Part shown: piece after piece, positions 44,736-53,363 of the stretch
How positions within the stretch are numbered: position 1 is the stretch's first letter
Layout of the letters: every line of letters begins with the position of its first letter
From: JBFWMG01 sp050251715
GTDB taxonomy: Bacteria > Desulfobacterota > Desulfovibrionia > Desulfovibrionales > Desulfovibrionaceae
Direction of reading: 5' to 3'
Length of the DNA: 64,000 bases
NCBI GenBank assembly: GCA_050251715.1
Contig: JBFWMG010000013.1
Span: 1 to 64,000, forward strand
Made by a program: the position numbers and the translations under genes
The notes under the pieces: generated by a model
Told to the model about the DNA's origin: nothing
The model's database searches: none
What the model saw: only the letters and a program-made list of their open reading frames with translations

Positions 44736-45470
44736 TTATTCCTTGCCCGCCACATGCAGGTAGACGATGCCGGAGAGCATGGGCCGGAAAAAGACCGAGG
44801 CGAACCCCGTGGCCGTGAGTTCCGCCGCCAGGGCGCGGGCCGGGGGAAAGGCCATGATCGTGTCCGCGAGATATTGGTACGCCCCGGCGTCGCGCGAGAT
44901 GAGCCTGCCCACCCCCGGCAGCACCTTGCCCAGGTAGAAGTTGTACAGCCCGCCCCATATCCGTTCCGATCCCGTGCCGAATTCGAGGATGCACAGCCTG
45001 CCGCCGGGCGCGAGCACGCGGTAGATCTCGTCAAAGGCCGTCTGGCGCGGCACGATGTTGCGGATGCCGAAGGCGATGGTCACGCAATCCACACAGGCGT
45101 CGGGCAGGGGCAGGAAGCGGCCGTCCGCCTGCACCGGGATGACGCGCCCCGCGTCGCGGGCCGTGATCTTGGTCGCGCCCTTGGCGAGCATGGGCATGGA
45201 AAAGTCCATGGCCAGCACGTCCAGCGCGGGCTGCTGGCGGCGGATCTCCAGGGTCACGTCCATGGTGCCGGCGGCCAGGTCGAGCACGCGGCCCGTGCTG
45301 CCGGGCCGCACATGGCGCACCAGCTGGTAGCGCCACCAGTAGTCTTGACCCAGGCTCAGGAAATGGTTGAGGAAGTCGTACCAGCCCGCAATGCGGCCGA
45401 ACATGCCCGATACGGCACGGGCATGGGCCTCGTGCGCGGTCGGGTCTTCTTGGGGACAGACCTGTCGCAT
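44736..45470 (-). CDS. ubiE: Demethylmenaquinone methyltransferase
   Basis: This 244-residue SAM-dependent enzyme methylates demethylmenaquinone. It has the UbiE/MenG signatures FGRIAGWYDFLNHFLSLG and LDLAAGTMDVTLEI, plus DCVTIAFGIRNI and LAPGGRLCILEFG. It may be last in a two-gene unit with the small protein upstream (6-bp gap). Confidence 0.95.
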   Translation of the reverse strand: MRQVCPQEDPTAHEAHARAVSGMFGRIAGWYDFLNHFLSLGQDYWWRYQLVRHVRPGSTGRVLDLAAGTMDVTLEIRRQQPALDVLAMDFSMPMLAKGATKITARDAGRVIPVQADGRFLPLPDACVDCVTIAFGIRNIVPRQTAFDEIYRVLAPGGRLCILEFGTGSERIWGGLYNFYLGKVLPGVGRLISRDAGAYQYLADTIMAFPPARALAAELTATGFASVFFRPMLSGIVYLHVAGKE

Positions 45471-45476
45471 GCCGTG

Positions 45477-45647
45477 CTAGCCGTTCGCGCCTTGGCCGTT
45501 TTCTCCGGCGGCAATGGTGCGCAGCACCTCGGTGTACACGGCGGGAAAGACCTCGGCGAAATTCGTGGGTGACACGCGGCCCACCTCGATGAATTTGATG
45601 ACGATTTCCTTGGTCACTTGCAGTGCCTGCTTGGTGTCCTTTTCCAT
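45477..45647 (-). CDS. Small conserved-looking protein of unknown function
   Basis: This 56-residue protein (MEKDTKQALQVTKEIVIKFI onward) starts at ATG 45645-45647 with GAGGAGA 6 nt upstream. Its helical pattern, IVIKFIEVGRVSPTNFAEVFPAVYTEVL, reminds me faintly of the N-terminal part of MucR/Ros regulators, but there is no zinc-finger domain. It lies 6 bp before ubiE. No function is assigned. Confidence 0.75.
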   Translation of the reverse strand: MEKDTKQALQVTKEIVIKFIEVGRVSPTNFAEVFPAVYTEVLRTIAAGENGQGANG

Positions 45648-45973
45648 ATGTTCTCCTCTCGCCCTGGCCCGGCGGGTGCGCCGTGGTCCGCTGGCGGTAG
45701 CAGGGTCGCGGCCCAAAGTCCAGCCGCGCGCGCCGCGCACAAAAACCCGCCCGGAGGGAAATGGCCTTGACCCGATGTCTGGCGCGCCGGGCGGGAGAAG
45801 GAAGAAACCTATGCAGCCCCTCCCTTTTTTTCATGCGAACAGCGTGTTGCCGCTGGTGACGGGCGGACCCGCAGCCGCCAGGGACAAGGCCGTGGTGTGG
45901 CCCATGCCGGGTGAGGCGTCCGTGTGCCGCGTCCGTCGTGCGTCGTTTTAGCGCACTTGGAGAAAAAACAAAA

Positions 45974-46075
45974 GCTGGAGGTGACGGAGGCGGCTGGAGG
46001 TGACGAGGGCGGCTGGAGGTGACGGGCGCGGCTGGAGGTGACGGGCGCGGCTGGAGGTGACGGGCGCGGCTGGAT
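45974..46075. repeat. 19-bp tandem array
   Basis: Copies of GCTGGAGGTGACGGGCGCG start at 45974, 45993, 46012, 46031 and 46050, with a partial sixth at 46069. The first two copies differ at three or fewer positions; copies 3-5 are identical. The unit contains GGAGGTGA, like a ribosome binding site, repeated at each turn. Confidence 0.92.
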
Positions 46076-46129
46076 GGGGCGCTGGCCGTCGGCCACCATG
46101 CCGGGCCGGGACGCCCGAGGCATAAGGAA

Positions 46130-46154
46130 ACGCCGCCCCCGGATGGAGGCGGCG
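46130..46154 (-). terminator. Possible terminator after the acidic-protein gene
   Basis: ACGCCGCC (46130-46137) pairs with GGCGGCGT (46147-46154); on the minus strand it is followed by TTTCCTTA. The stem is good but the T-run is short. Confidence 0.5.
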
Positions 46155-46212
46155 TCCTGATATTGGCAAGGGGGCGGCGGTCGAGAGCGACCCGCAGCCC
46201 GTGCGCGAAGGG

Positions 46213-48108
46213 CTATTCGTCGGCCAGCTCGCGGGCCAGGGCGGCGATTTCCTCGCGGATGATCTTGGCAGCGGCCTTGGGCGCGGCGCTCTCTATCTGC
46301 GCCTTCACATCCTCCTTGAGCGAGGTGGTGAAGGTGTTCCATTCCTTGTGCGTCACCACGCGCTCTTCCAGGGCGTCGAGCCGCGCGGTGGTGTCGTTGT
46401 CCGCCTCGGGTTGCGGCACGTCGTTGTCCGCTTTCCAGTCGGCAAGGCGCTCGTCGATGACCGGCATGATGGCCCCTTGCAATTCCATGGCGAGCGCCGC
46501 CTTGATGGATTCGAACAGCGGCGTGTCCTCGGCCAGCGCCTTTTCCAGCCTGTCCTCCAGGCCACGTCCGGCAAGCGAGGCGATTTGCGCCTCCAGGGCG
46601 TCGAGGCGGAAGATGATTTCCTTGACCGTGGCGGGATCCGCTCCCGCCGCAACAGACGCTACGGGTTCCAGCGCATCGTTGGCTTCGGGCATGGGCTCGG
46701 GCAGGGGGGCGGCCTCCGGTTCCGCGTCGGGCTCGGGGGCGGCAAAGGTTTCACCGGGCATGCCGTCATCTTCCAGGTCCGACAGGATGTCGTCCACTTC
46801 GGGCAGGTCGTCGGCAGGGGCGTCCACTTCCGGTTCGGGCGGAGCCTGTTCCTCGTCGTCCAGCGAGGCGAGCAGGTCGTCCACGTCGGGCTCGGCGCCA
46901 GGAGCCGCGTCCGCGTCATCCTCCATGTCGTCCAGGGAGGCGAGCAGGTCGTCGTCCGGCGCGTCGGCCGGTTCGTCGGCCCGCTCCAGGTCCGCCAGCC
47001 CATCGTCGTCCGCGTCAGCCGCCGGGGCAGGGGGCGTTTCGTCATCCAGGCCTGCCAGCAGGTCGTCCAGGTCGTCGTCCGGCGCGTCGGTGGGCGCGCC
47101 GGTGGGCGGTTCGGGCGCAACGCTGTCCGCTACGTCGTCATCCAGACCGGCCAGCAGATCGTCCACGTCTGGCTCGGCTGGCGGTTCGGGCGCGGGCGCG
47201 GCCTTGGGCGGCGTGGCGGGTTTGGCCGCAGCGGCGGGCTTGGCGGCGGGCTTGGCCGCAGGCTTGGGCGCGGCCTTGGGCGCGGGCTTGCCACCCTTCA
47301 CGGGCGGGCCGTGGCCGGGCATTTCATCAATAAGGTCGTCCAAATCGTGCAGATCCAGGTCGGACGACCCCACTTCGATGTCATCGTCAAAAATATTGCC
47401 GTCCGAGCCTGAATCTTCGGGCAGATCCAGGTCGAAGTCCAACGCATCCGCGCCGGTGTCCTCTTCGGCGTCGTCGTCCGCCTCGTCGTCCGCCGCCTCA
47501 GGTTCCGGGGGCGTGGCGGCCAGGTCGTCTATTTCGCCCAGGGCGTCGGCCAGCGAGTCGTCGGCTGTGTCCGCGCCGCCGTCTCCCTCTCCCAGGATGT
47601 CGTCCAGTTCGGCGCCGAAGTCGAGATCCATGTCATCCTTGCCAGGAGCCGCGTCCGCGGAAGGACTGTCCAGGTCGCCGAAATCCAGGTCGTCGTCCGC
47701 GTCGGCGGGGGATGCCGCAGGGGCGTCGTCGCCCATGGCCTTGTCCAGTTCCGCCCCGAAATCCAGATCCATGTCGCCCAGGGCGTCGCCAAAGTCGAGG
47801 TCGTCGCCGGCATCCGCCGTCTTTGGGGATGCCGGAGCCGCATCCGCCTCGTCGCCCATGGCCTTGTCCAACTCAGCCCCGAAGTCGAGATCCATGTCGC
47901 CCAGCGCATCGCCAAAGTCGAGATCGTCCGTATCCGCCTTGCCACCCTTGGCGGCGGGTTCGTCGTCCGCGAACAGGTCTCCCAGCGCGTCGTCGAAATT
48001 GAGGTCCGTATCCGCGTCGGCCAGCGCGAGATCATCGTCGCCGGGAACCGCGCCTTTCTCGATGATATCGGTCAGTTCTATGATACCGTCATCATTGGGC
48101 TCGGGCAT
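46213..48108 (-). CDS. Large acidic repeat protein of unknown function
   Basis: This 631-residue protein is dominated by Asp, Glu, Ala and Pro. It has tandem copies of about 40 residues (around 60-140) containing DLDFGDALGDMDLDFGAEL, a Lys/Pro/Ala linker (about 280-310), and five copies of a short motif of the type DDLLAGLDD or DDLLASLDD (about 315-450). Only the last 150 residues are less acidic, with helical coiled-coil segments (RLDALEAQIASLAG, RLDALEERVV). There is no signal peptide or membrane helix. I infer an intrinsically disordered scaffold with a helical C-terminal domain. Confidence 0.85.
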   Translation of the reverse strand: MPEPNDDGIIELTDIIEKGAVPGDDDLALADADTDLNFDDALGDLFADDEPAAKGGKADTDDLDFGDALGDMDLDFGAELDKAMGDEADAAPASPKTADAGDDLDFGDALGDMDLDFGAELDKAMGDDAPAASPADADDDLDFGDLDSPSADAAPGKDDMDLDFGAELDDILGEGDGGADTADDSLADALGEIDDLAATPPEPEAADDEADDDAEEDTGADALDFDLDLPEDSGSDGNIFDDDIEVGSSDLDLHDLDDLIDEMPGHGPPVKGGKPAPKAAPKPAAKPAAKPAAAAKPATPPKAAPAPEPPAEPDVDDLLAGLDDDVADSVAPEPPTGAPTDAPDDDLDDLLAGLDDETPPAPAADADDDGLADLERADEPADAPDDDLLASLDDMEDDADAAPGAEPDVDDLLASLDDEEQAPPEPEVDAPADDLPEVDDILSDLEDDGMPGETFAAPEPDAEPEAAPLPEPMPEANDALEPVASVAAGADPATVKEIIFRLDALEAQIASLAGRGLEDRLEKALAEDTPLFESIKAALAMELQGAIMPVIDERLADWKADNDVPQPEADNDTTARLDALEERVVTHKEWNTFTTSLKEDVKAQIESAAPKAAAKIIREEIAALARELADE

Positions 48109-48283
48109 GAAGCACCTTCGGCGTAAAGGTTAGTGGAGCGGTGTCGAGCCGCGTGCTTTTACAAGCAATTGCGCGAACGTACCCCATGGTGCGGGCTGCG
48201 GTCAACCTGCGTGGCGCCAACACCACGTCCAGCATGGGCGCATATATATCTATCAGTAAGAAAACAAAGCACAAAGGGTTTGA
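48109..48283. other. Intergenic region before the acidic-protein gene
   Basis: The stretch between the cytochrome c3 terminator and the acidic-protein start presumably holds that gene's promoter. I see TATATATC near 48242-48251 on the plus strand but no certain promoter. Confidence 0.4.
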
Positions 48284-48313
48284 AAAAGCAAGAGGCCGCC
48301 AGATGGCGGCCTC
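48284..48313 (-). terminator. Intrinsic terminator after cytochrome c3
   Basis: GAGGCCGCC (48292-48300) pairs with GGCGGCCTC (48305-48313) around AGAT, followed on the minus strand by TTGC and five T residues. Confidence 0.88.
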
Positions 48314-48341
48314 GTGTAACAGCGAAATGCGGCAAAAAGGC

Positions 48342-48728
48342 TTACGGATGGCAAGCGGACTTCTTGCAGCTGGTCAGCATCTTCTTCTTGTCCTTGTCGG
48401 CGCCAGCGGCGTCCTTGTGGCACGCCACGCAAGAGGGACGGTCCTTGGAGCCCTTGTGCATGGTGTTGTAGTACGAGGTCTCGCTCTTGGACTTCTTGTC
48501 GAAATCGTCGTGGCAACCGGCGGTGCTACACTTGTAGTTGTCGCCGCCCTTGTGGTGGCACACTTCGCACTTGGTAGTGGTGTGCGTGGAGTGGTTGAAA
48601 ACCACATTGTTCTTGGTGTGGGCCAGCTTCAGTCCGTCAGCCGGCGCATCCACTGCGAACACGGTCGACAGGCTGAAGGCGCAGATCACGGCGGCACACA
48701 CCATACAAATGAACAGCATCTTTTTCAT
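48342..48728 (-). CDS. cycA: Tetrahaem cytochrome c3
   Basis: This 128-residue periplasmic electron carrier has a signal peptide (MKKMLFICMVCAAVICAFSL to about residue 25) and four haem sites: CEVCH, CSTAGCH, CVACH and CKKSACH. Two of them have the four-residue spacing typical of cytochrome c3, and the extra axial histidines (NHSTHTTT, HHK, MHKG) are present. It shuttles electrons from periplasmic hydrogenases and dehydrogenases. AGGAGGAGG and a strong promoter precede it. Confidence 0.97.
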   Translation of the reverse strand: MKKMLFICMVCAAVICAFSLSTVFAVDAPADGLKLAHTKNNVVFNHSTHTTTKCEVCHHKGGDNYKCSTAGCHDDFDKKSKSETSYYNTMHKGSKDRPSCVACHKDAAGADKDKKKMLTSCKKSACHP

Positions 48729-48775
48729 TACGTTCCTCCTCCTTACCCAAAGTGATTGTTAAAAAATTCACGACC

Positions 48776-48804
48776 TGATTACCTGACGGAACCCTGCCTG
48801 TCAA
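48776..48804 (-). promoter_or_regulatory. Cytochrome c3 promoter
   Basis: On the minus strand, consensus TTGACA (48804-48799) and TAATCA (48781-48776) are 17 bp apart. The predicted start is about 40 nt before the ATG. This is among the best sigma70-type promoters in the window, fitting an abundant protein. Confidence 0.75.
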
Positions 48805-48927
48805 GATTCCGCGTGGTTTATCTCCGCAACATCACGCATGCATGCGCAAAGCCAAAATCCGCGCCCCGCGTCATATTTTCGCAATCAGTGATGGTGTGAG
48901 AAGCCATTTGTCAAAAAAAGACCACAT

Positions 48928-49371
48928 TCAGGACGCCTGGTTGTGGCACGCGCCGCAGGCCAGGGGACCGTGCGGTTTGCCCGCCTGCGCCCGCGCCCGA
49001 TGGCACCCGTTGCAGCTGAAATCCGCCTCGCCGTGGTACGCGTTCCGGAAGACGCGGTAGGCCGGTTCGCCAGCAACGGCGTCCTGCGGCAACCGGTCGT
49101 GGCACCCCGGCGCGGCGCATTTGCCGGGGTCGCCCGCCTGATTCCACTTGTGGTGGCAGTACGCGCATTCGAAAAAGCTCCCGTCGATCCGCTTGTGCCG
49201 CGCATGGGGAAAGGCCACGCGTGGCTGCGTGAGCACCGCGCCCGCGCCGTGCGCGGGAAGGGCGATGAGCATGTCGGTCGTGGGCGGGGCGGCGGCCTCG
49301 ATGCCGCTGAACCCCCAACCCGCCAGCACCAGGCACAGCAGCGCGGCAAAAACAAACAAGATGGCTCGCAC
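48928..49371 (-). CDS. Class III-like tetrahaem cytochrome c
   Basis: This 147-residue protein has an N-terminal hydrophobic segment (LFVFAALLCLVLAGWGF) serving as a signal peptide or anchor, and four haem sites: CAYCH, CAAPGCH, CNGCH and CGACH. Only one has the four-residue spacing, unlike the neighbouring c3. Histidines in FPHARHKR and AYHGE may be distal ligands. The start is GTG (49369-49371). It is a paralogue-like partner of cytochrome c3; its redox partner is unknown. Confidence 0.9.
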   Translation of the reverse strand: MRAILFVFAALLCLVLAGWGFSGIEAAAPPTTDMLIALPAHGAGAVLTQPRVAFPHARHKRIDGSFFECAYCHHKWNQAGDPGKCAAPGCHDRLPQDAVAGEPAYRVFRNAYHGEADFSCNGCHRARAQAGKPHGPLACGACHNQAS

Positions 49372-49428
49372 GATACGTCTCCTGAATCAGTGATGCGTCA
49401 ATCCAGTGGGGAACCTTGCCGCAAGGGT

Positions 49429-50229
49429 TCAGTCTGTTGAGGGCGCGGGCTTGTCGCCGTATTTGGCCAGATAGCCCCGTGGCGTGACCATGCGGCCCGC
49501 CATGATGCGCGTGGCGCTGTTGCCGATGAACACGATGGACAGCATGTCCACGGTGGCGGGGTCAAAGACGTCCAGCGTGCATACCCGCGTGGCCTGCTCG
49601 GGCCGGAACGCCTGGCGCACCACGCCCACGGGCGTGTGGGGCGCGCGGTGGCGGCGCACCAGCTCCAGCGCGCGGGGCAACTGCCAGTCGCGCCGCCGCG
49701 AACGGGGGTTGTAGATGGCCAGTGCGAAATCCGCGCCCGCCGCCGCGTCGATCCGTTTTTCAATGACCTCCCAGGGCGTGAGCAGGTCGGACAGGCTGAT
49801 GACCGCGAAATCATGCATGAGCGGCGCGCCCAGCAGCGCGGCCCCTGCCGCCAGGGCGGGTACGCCCGCCACGACCTCCACGTCGAGGGCGCGGGTGGCG
49901 TCGCGTTCGTCCAGCAGTTCCAGCACCAGCCCGGCCATGCCGTACACGCCCGCGTCGCCGCTGCTGACCACGGCGGTGGAACGGCCCGCCGTTGCCGCGT
50001 CGATGGCCGCGCGGCAGCGCTCCATCTCGCCCATCATGCCCGTGGAGATGACTTCCTTGCCCGCCAGCAGGTCGGGCGGCAGGCAGTCGAGATAGAGCCG
50101 GTAGCCCACGACGACCCGGGCGTCCTCCAGCGCGGCGCGCGCCTGGGGCGTGAGCAGCGCCGCGTCGCCGGGGCCGATGCCCACCACGCGCAACATGGCT
50201 TCGGGACGGATCATGGCGGGACGGTTCAT
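49429..50229 (-). CDS. cobJ: Precorrin-3B C17-methyltransferase
   Basis: This 266-residue enzyme (CobJ/CbiH) contracts the corrin ring in cobalamin synthesis. Tetrapyrrole methylase motifs are VVGIGPGDAALLTPQA, VVSSGDAGVYGMAGLVLEL, GVPALAAGAALLGAPL and LAIYNPRSRRRDWQL. The ATG overlaps the cbiG stop (ATGA), so the two are coupled. In an anaerobe the substrate would be the cobalt-containing precorrin. Confidence 0.94.
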   Translation of the reverse strand: MNRPAMIRPEAMLRVVGIGPGDAALLTPQARAALEDARVVVGYRLYLDCLPPDLLAGKEVISTGMMGEMERCRAAIDAATAGRSTAVVSSGDAGVYGMAGLVLELLDERDATRALDVEVVAGVPALAAGAALLGAPLMHDFAVISLSDLLTPWEVIEKRIDAAAGADFALAIYNPRSRRRDWQLPRALELVRRHRAPHTPVGVVRQAFRPEQATRVCTLDVFDPATVDMLSIVFIGNSATRIMAGRMVTPRGYLAKYGDKPAPSTD

Positions 50230-51359
50230 GCCCGGCCTCCGGCGCGGCCCGCATCCGGTCCGCGCAGCGCCACGGCCACGGTCACGCCGTGGGCCGCCGT
50301 CTTGTCCACCAGCAGCCGGTCCGTTTTGGCCAGCAGCAGCGCCGCTGCCTCGCATACGCTCGATACGCCCATGACTTCCTTCGCTTTGGGTGACACATGC
50401 GGCGTGGACACGCTGTTCAGCGCGTCCGCGTCGAAATAATGGATGGGCACGCCGAGCCGCGCGGCTGCGGCGGTCAATCCCGCCTCGTCGCGCTTGGCCT
50501 CGATGCTGCCCAATGCCGCCAGGCTGGCCCGCGTCAACCCGTGCGCGGCCAGGGTATCCGAAACATGGGCCGCAATGGCCGCCTCGTCCGCGCCCTTGCG
50601 GCAGCCCACGCCCGCGCACAGGCAGGGCGGATGCAGCGCCAGCGCGCCGGGAAAGGGCGGCGACGCCTCGTGCGTGACCACCACGCCGGGCACGGCCGCG
50701 TCCCAGGCCGAGGCATGGGCCACGGGGAGGAAAAAGCGCCGCACCGCCGGGTCGGCCCTGTCCAGCCCCAGCCAGTCCTGGGGGTCGTGCACCTGCACGG
50801 CGCGTCCGGCGGCCAGGGCCGCGTTCACCGCCTTGATGCGTCCCAGATCCGCTATGGCCAGCCCGGCCTCCTGCGCCAGCAGATCCACGGCGGGCGCGCC
50901 CGCCACGTCCGTGGCCGTGGTGATGACCGCCTCGCCGCCCGTGATGGCGGCCACGTCGCGGGCCAGGGCATTGGCCCCGCCCAGGTGGCCGGACACCAGG
51001 CTGATGGCGAAACGCCCCGCCTGATCCACCACCACCACAGCCGGATCGGACCCCTTGCCGCGCAGCAGCGGCCCCACCAGCCGCACCACAATGCCCGCCG
51101 CCGCCACGAACACATGGCGGCGGTAAAGGAAAAACCGCTCCCGCACCAGATCGCCCAGCGAGTCGAACCCCTCACACGCCGCGCCATCCGGTTCCACGCC
51201 GGACGCGGCGTCCGTCGCTTGGGCCAGCCCGCGCGGCGCAAACAGCACAGCCCCCAGCGCGTCCGCCAACCCGCGTCCCAGCGCCACCCCGTCCGGGGTC
51301 AGGGCATAGACCGCCGTGGTGGCGGCCAGGGGGGAGGATGGAGCGCCAGGGGCCGTCAT
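50226..51359 (-). CDS. cbiG: Cobalt-precorrin-5A hydrolase
   Basis: This 377-residue protein opens the delta-lactone ring in anaerobic cobalamin synthesis. It has the central FVAAAGIVVRLVGPLL and the VVVVDQAGRFAISLVSGHLGGAN segment, and the C-terminal CbiG domain CAGVGCRKGADE and SIEAKRDEAGL. It overlaps cobJ and lies 12 bp after hemL. Confidence 0.94.
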   Translation of the reverse strand: MTAPGAPSSPLAATTAVYALTPDGVALGRGLADALGAVLFAPRGLAQATDAASGVEPDGAACEGFDSLGDLVRERFFLYRRHVFVAAAGIVVRLVGPLLRGKGSDPAVVVVDQAGRFAISLVSGHLGGANALARDVAAITGGEAVITTATDVAGAPAVDLLAQEAGLAIADLGRIKAVNAALAAGRAVQVHDPQDWLGLDRADPAVRRFFLPVAHASAWDAAVPGVVVTHEASPPFPGALALHPPCLCAGVGCRKGADEAAIAAHVSDTLAAHGLTRASLAALGSIEAKRDEAGLTAAAARLGVPIHYFDADALNSVSTPHVSPKAKEVMGVSSVCEAAALLLAKTDRLLVDKTAAHGVTVAVALRGPDAGRAGGRA

Positions 51360-51371
51360 GCAGCCTCGGTG

Positions 51372-52640
51372 CTAGAAAACGACCTTGCGGGCCGCGTCCA
51401 GGGTTTTGGAAAAATCCTCTTCCGTGTGCGCGAACGAGACCATGGCCGCCTCGAAACCCGACGGCGCAAGCGACACGCCCGCCGCCCGCATCTGGCGGAA
51501 ATAGCTGGCATAGGCCTCGGTGTTGGAGGTGGCTGCGGACGCGAAATCCGTGACCGGCTGGTCCGTGAGGAACAGCGTGAACATGGACGCGATCTGGTTG
51601 CAGGCCACCGGCATGCCCTTGCCGCGCAAAATGTCCGCCAGCTCGCCCGCAAAGGCCGCCGTGCGCGCCTCCAGCGCCGCGTAGTCCGCCTTGGCCAGCA
51701 CGCCCAGCGTGGCAATGCCCGCGGCCATGGCCAGCGGATTGCCCGACAGCGTGCCCGCCTGGTACACCCCGCCGCTGGGCGCGATGCGGCGCATGTATTC
51801 GGCCTTGCCGCCATACGCGCCCACGGGCAGGCCGCCGCCGATGATCTTGCCCAGCGTGGTCAGGTCCGGGGAAATGCCGAACCGCTTCTGCGCGCCGCCA
51901 AAATCCACGCGGAAGCCGGTAATCACCTCGTCGAAGATGAGCAGCGCGCCGTGCGCGTCGCACAAGGCGCGCAACCCCTCCAGAAAACCGGGAACCGGCA
52001 GCACCACGCCCATGTTGCCCGCCACAGGCTCCACGATGACCGCCGCGATGTCCTGGCCCTGGGCCGCGAACAGCGCTTCCACCTGGGCAAGGCTGTTGTA
52101 GTCCGCGAGCAGCGTGTCCTTGACCGTGTCAGCAGGCACGCCGGGCGTGCCGGGAATGGACAGCGTGGCCACGCCCGATCCCGCCGCCGCCAGGAACGGG
52201 TCCGCATGGCCGTGGTAGCCGCCGTTGAACTTGACCACCTTGTCGCGGCCCGTGACGCCGCGCGCCAGGCGCAGCGCGCTCATGGTCGCCTCGGTGCCCG
52301 AGTTGACCATGCGCACCATGTCCACGCCCGGAACCGCGTCCACCACCAGCCGCGCCAGCTCGATCTCCGCCGGGCAGGGCGCGCCAAAACTCGTGCCCCG
52401 GTCCACGGCCCCGTGGATGGCGCGGCTCACGTCGGGATGGCAGTGGCCCAGCAGCATGGGACCCCAGGACATGACGAAATCAATATACTCGTCGCCGTCG
52501 ACCGTGGTCGTATGCCCGCCCTGGCCGGACACCACGAACAGCGGGTCCGCGCCCACGCTCTTGCAGGCGCGCACGGGGCTGTTCACGCCGCCGGGAATGA
52601 GGGTCTGGGCCGTGGCGAACAATTCCTTGGAAGAGCTCAT
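51372..52640 (-). CDS. hemL: Glutamate-1-semialdehyde 2,1-aminomutase
   Basis: This 422-residue PLP enzyme makes 5-aminolevulinate. The N-terminus ATAQTLIPGGVNSPVRAC, the LIFDEVITGFRV segment and the PLP-lysine motif LGKIIGGGLPVGAYGG are complete. I start at MSSSKELF (ATG 52638-52640). It feeds both the haem and cobalamin branches, as its neighbours ahbB, cbiG and cobJ show. Confidence 0.96.
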   Translation of the reverse strand: MSSSKELFATAQTLIPGGVNSPVRACKSVGADPLFVVSGQGGHTTTVDGDEYIDFVMSWGPMLLGHCHPDVSRAIHGAVDRGTSFGAPCPAEIELARLVVDAVPGVDMVRMVNSGTEATMSALRLARGVTGRDKVVKFNGGYHGHADPFLAAAGSGVATLSIPGTPGVPADTVKDTLLADYNSLAQVEALFAAQGQDIAAVIVEPVAGNMGVVLPVPGFLEGLRALCDAHGALLIFDEVITGFRVDFGGAQKRFGISPDLTTLGKIIGGGLPVGAYGGKAEYMRRIAPSGGVYQAGTLSGNPLAMAAGIATLGVLAKADYAALEARTAAFAGELADILRGKGMPVACNQIASMFTLFLTDQPVTDFASAATSNTEAYASYFRQMRAAGVSLAPSGFEAAMVSFAHTEEDFSKTLDAARKVVF

Positions 52641-52704
52641 GGCAATGTCTCCGCAGGCCGCGCCGCCCATGGCCGCGCCGCCCAACGATCCCGCAGGGGA
52701 CCGG

Positions 52705-53178
52705 CTAGAAATAGGTCATGGATGTCTTTTTGAGTTCCTTGATGCTGAACAGCACCGTATAGTCGGTCACGCCCGTGGCCTCGACCATCTCCTGGACCGC
52801 CTTTTCGCAGTCCTCCGGGGATTTGCCGTGCACCATGGTGTAGAGATTGTACGGCCAGGTGGGCTGCTCGCGCCGCCAGTAGCAGTGCGACACCGCCCTG
52901 TTCTTGGCGAATTGCTTGCCCAGCTCCAGGAGCTTTTCCTCGGGCTGCACGTTCCAGGCGACCATGGCGTTGGCGCCATAGCCCGCCTTCTGGTGGCGCA
53001 GGGTTGCGCCGAAACGGCGTATGGAGCCGTCCGCCTTCATGGCGCGCAGCAGATCCAGCACCTCGGCCTCGGTGCAGCCCACCTGGGCGGCTATGTCCGC
53101 ATAGGGGGTGGCGCTGTCCGGCAGGGTGCCCTGCACGCGGCGCAGTATTTCGACTTGGATTTCGGTGAATTCTTTCAT
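52705..53178 (-). CDS. ahbB: Siroheme decarboxylase subunit AhbB
   Basis: This 157-residue Lrp/AsnC-like protein has the N-terminal winged helix (ILRRVQGTLPDSATPYADIAAQVG) and the SIRRFGATLRHQKAGYGANAMVAW strand segment typical of AhbB/NirH-type siroheme decarboxylases rather than of DNA-binding regulators. With AhbA it converts siroheme to didecarboxysiroheme in the alternative haem route of sulfate reducers. It lies upstream of hemL in the same direction. Confidence 0.88.
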   Translation of the reverse strand: MKEFTEIQVEILRRVQGTLPDSATPYADIAAQVGCTEAEVLDLLRAMKADGSIRRFGATLRHQKAGYGANAMVAWNVQPEEKLLELGKQFAKNRAVSHCYWRREQPTWPYNLYTMVHGKSPEDCEKAVQEMVEATGVTDYTVLFSIKELKKTSMTYF

Positions 53179-53363
53179 GGCGAGACGGTTGTTACCCGTT
53201 GTATGCGCGGTTTGCAAGACGGACGGCGGTGGACGGCGCCGTTCCGTGCGTCTTTGCGGCCGGAGATTGTCCTGAACGGGGTTGTCATCGCCGCGCCGCG
53301 CGGGTAAGTTGTCACAAGGCGGCAACCACCGCCACAACCACATCGGAAACAAAGGATACCCGC

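Larger units (their letters stand above)
45648..46212. other. 565-bp intergenic region with tandem array
   Basis: No gene was recognised. Contents from left: a 9-bp inverted repeat CCCGCCCGG/CCGGGCGGG (45746-45754, 45787-45795), a 19-bp tandem array (45974-46075), and a hairpin near 46130-46154 that may terminate the acidic-protein gene. Confidence 0.7.

Noticed and set aside
45974..46075. CRISPR array or series of operators
   Set aside because: The units are head-to-tail, 19 bp, with no spacers; a tandem repeat is the simplest reading.
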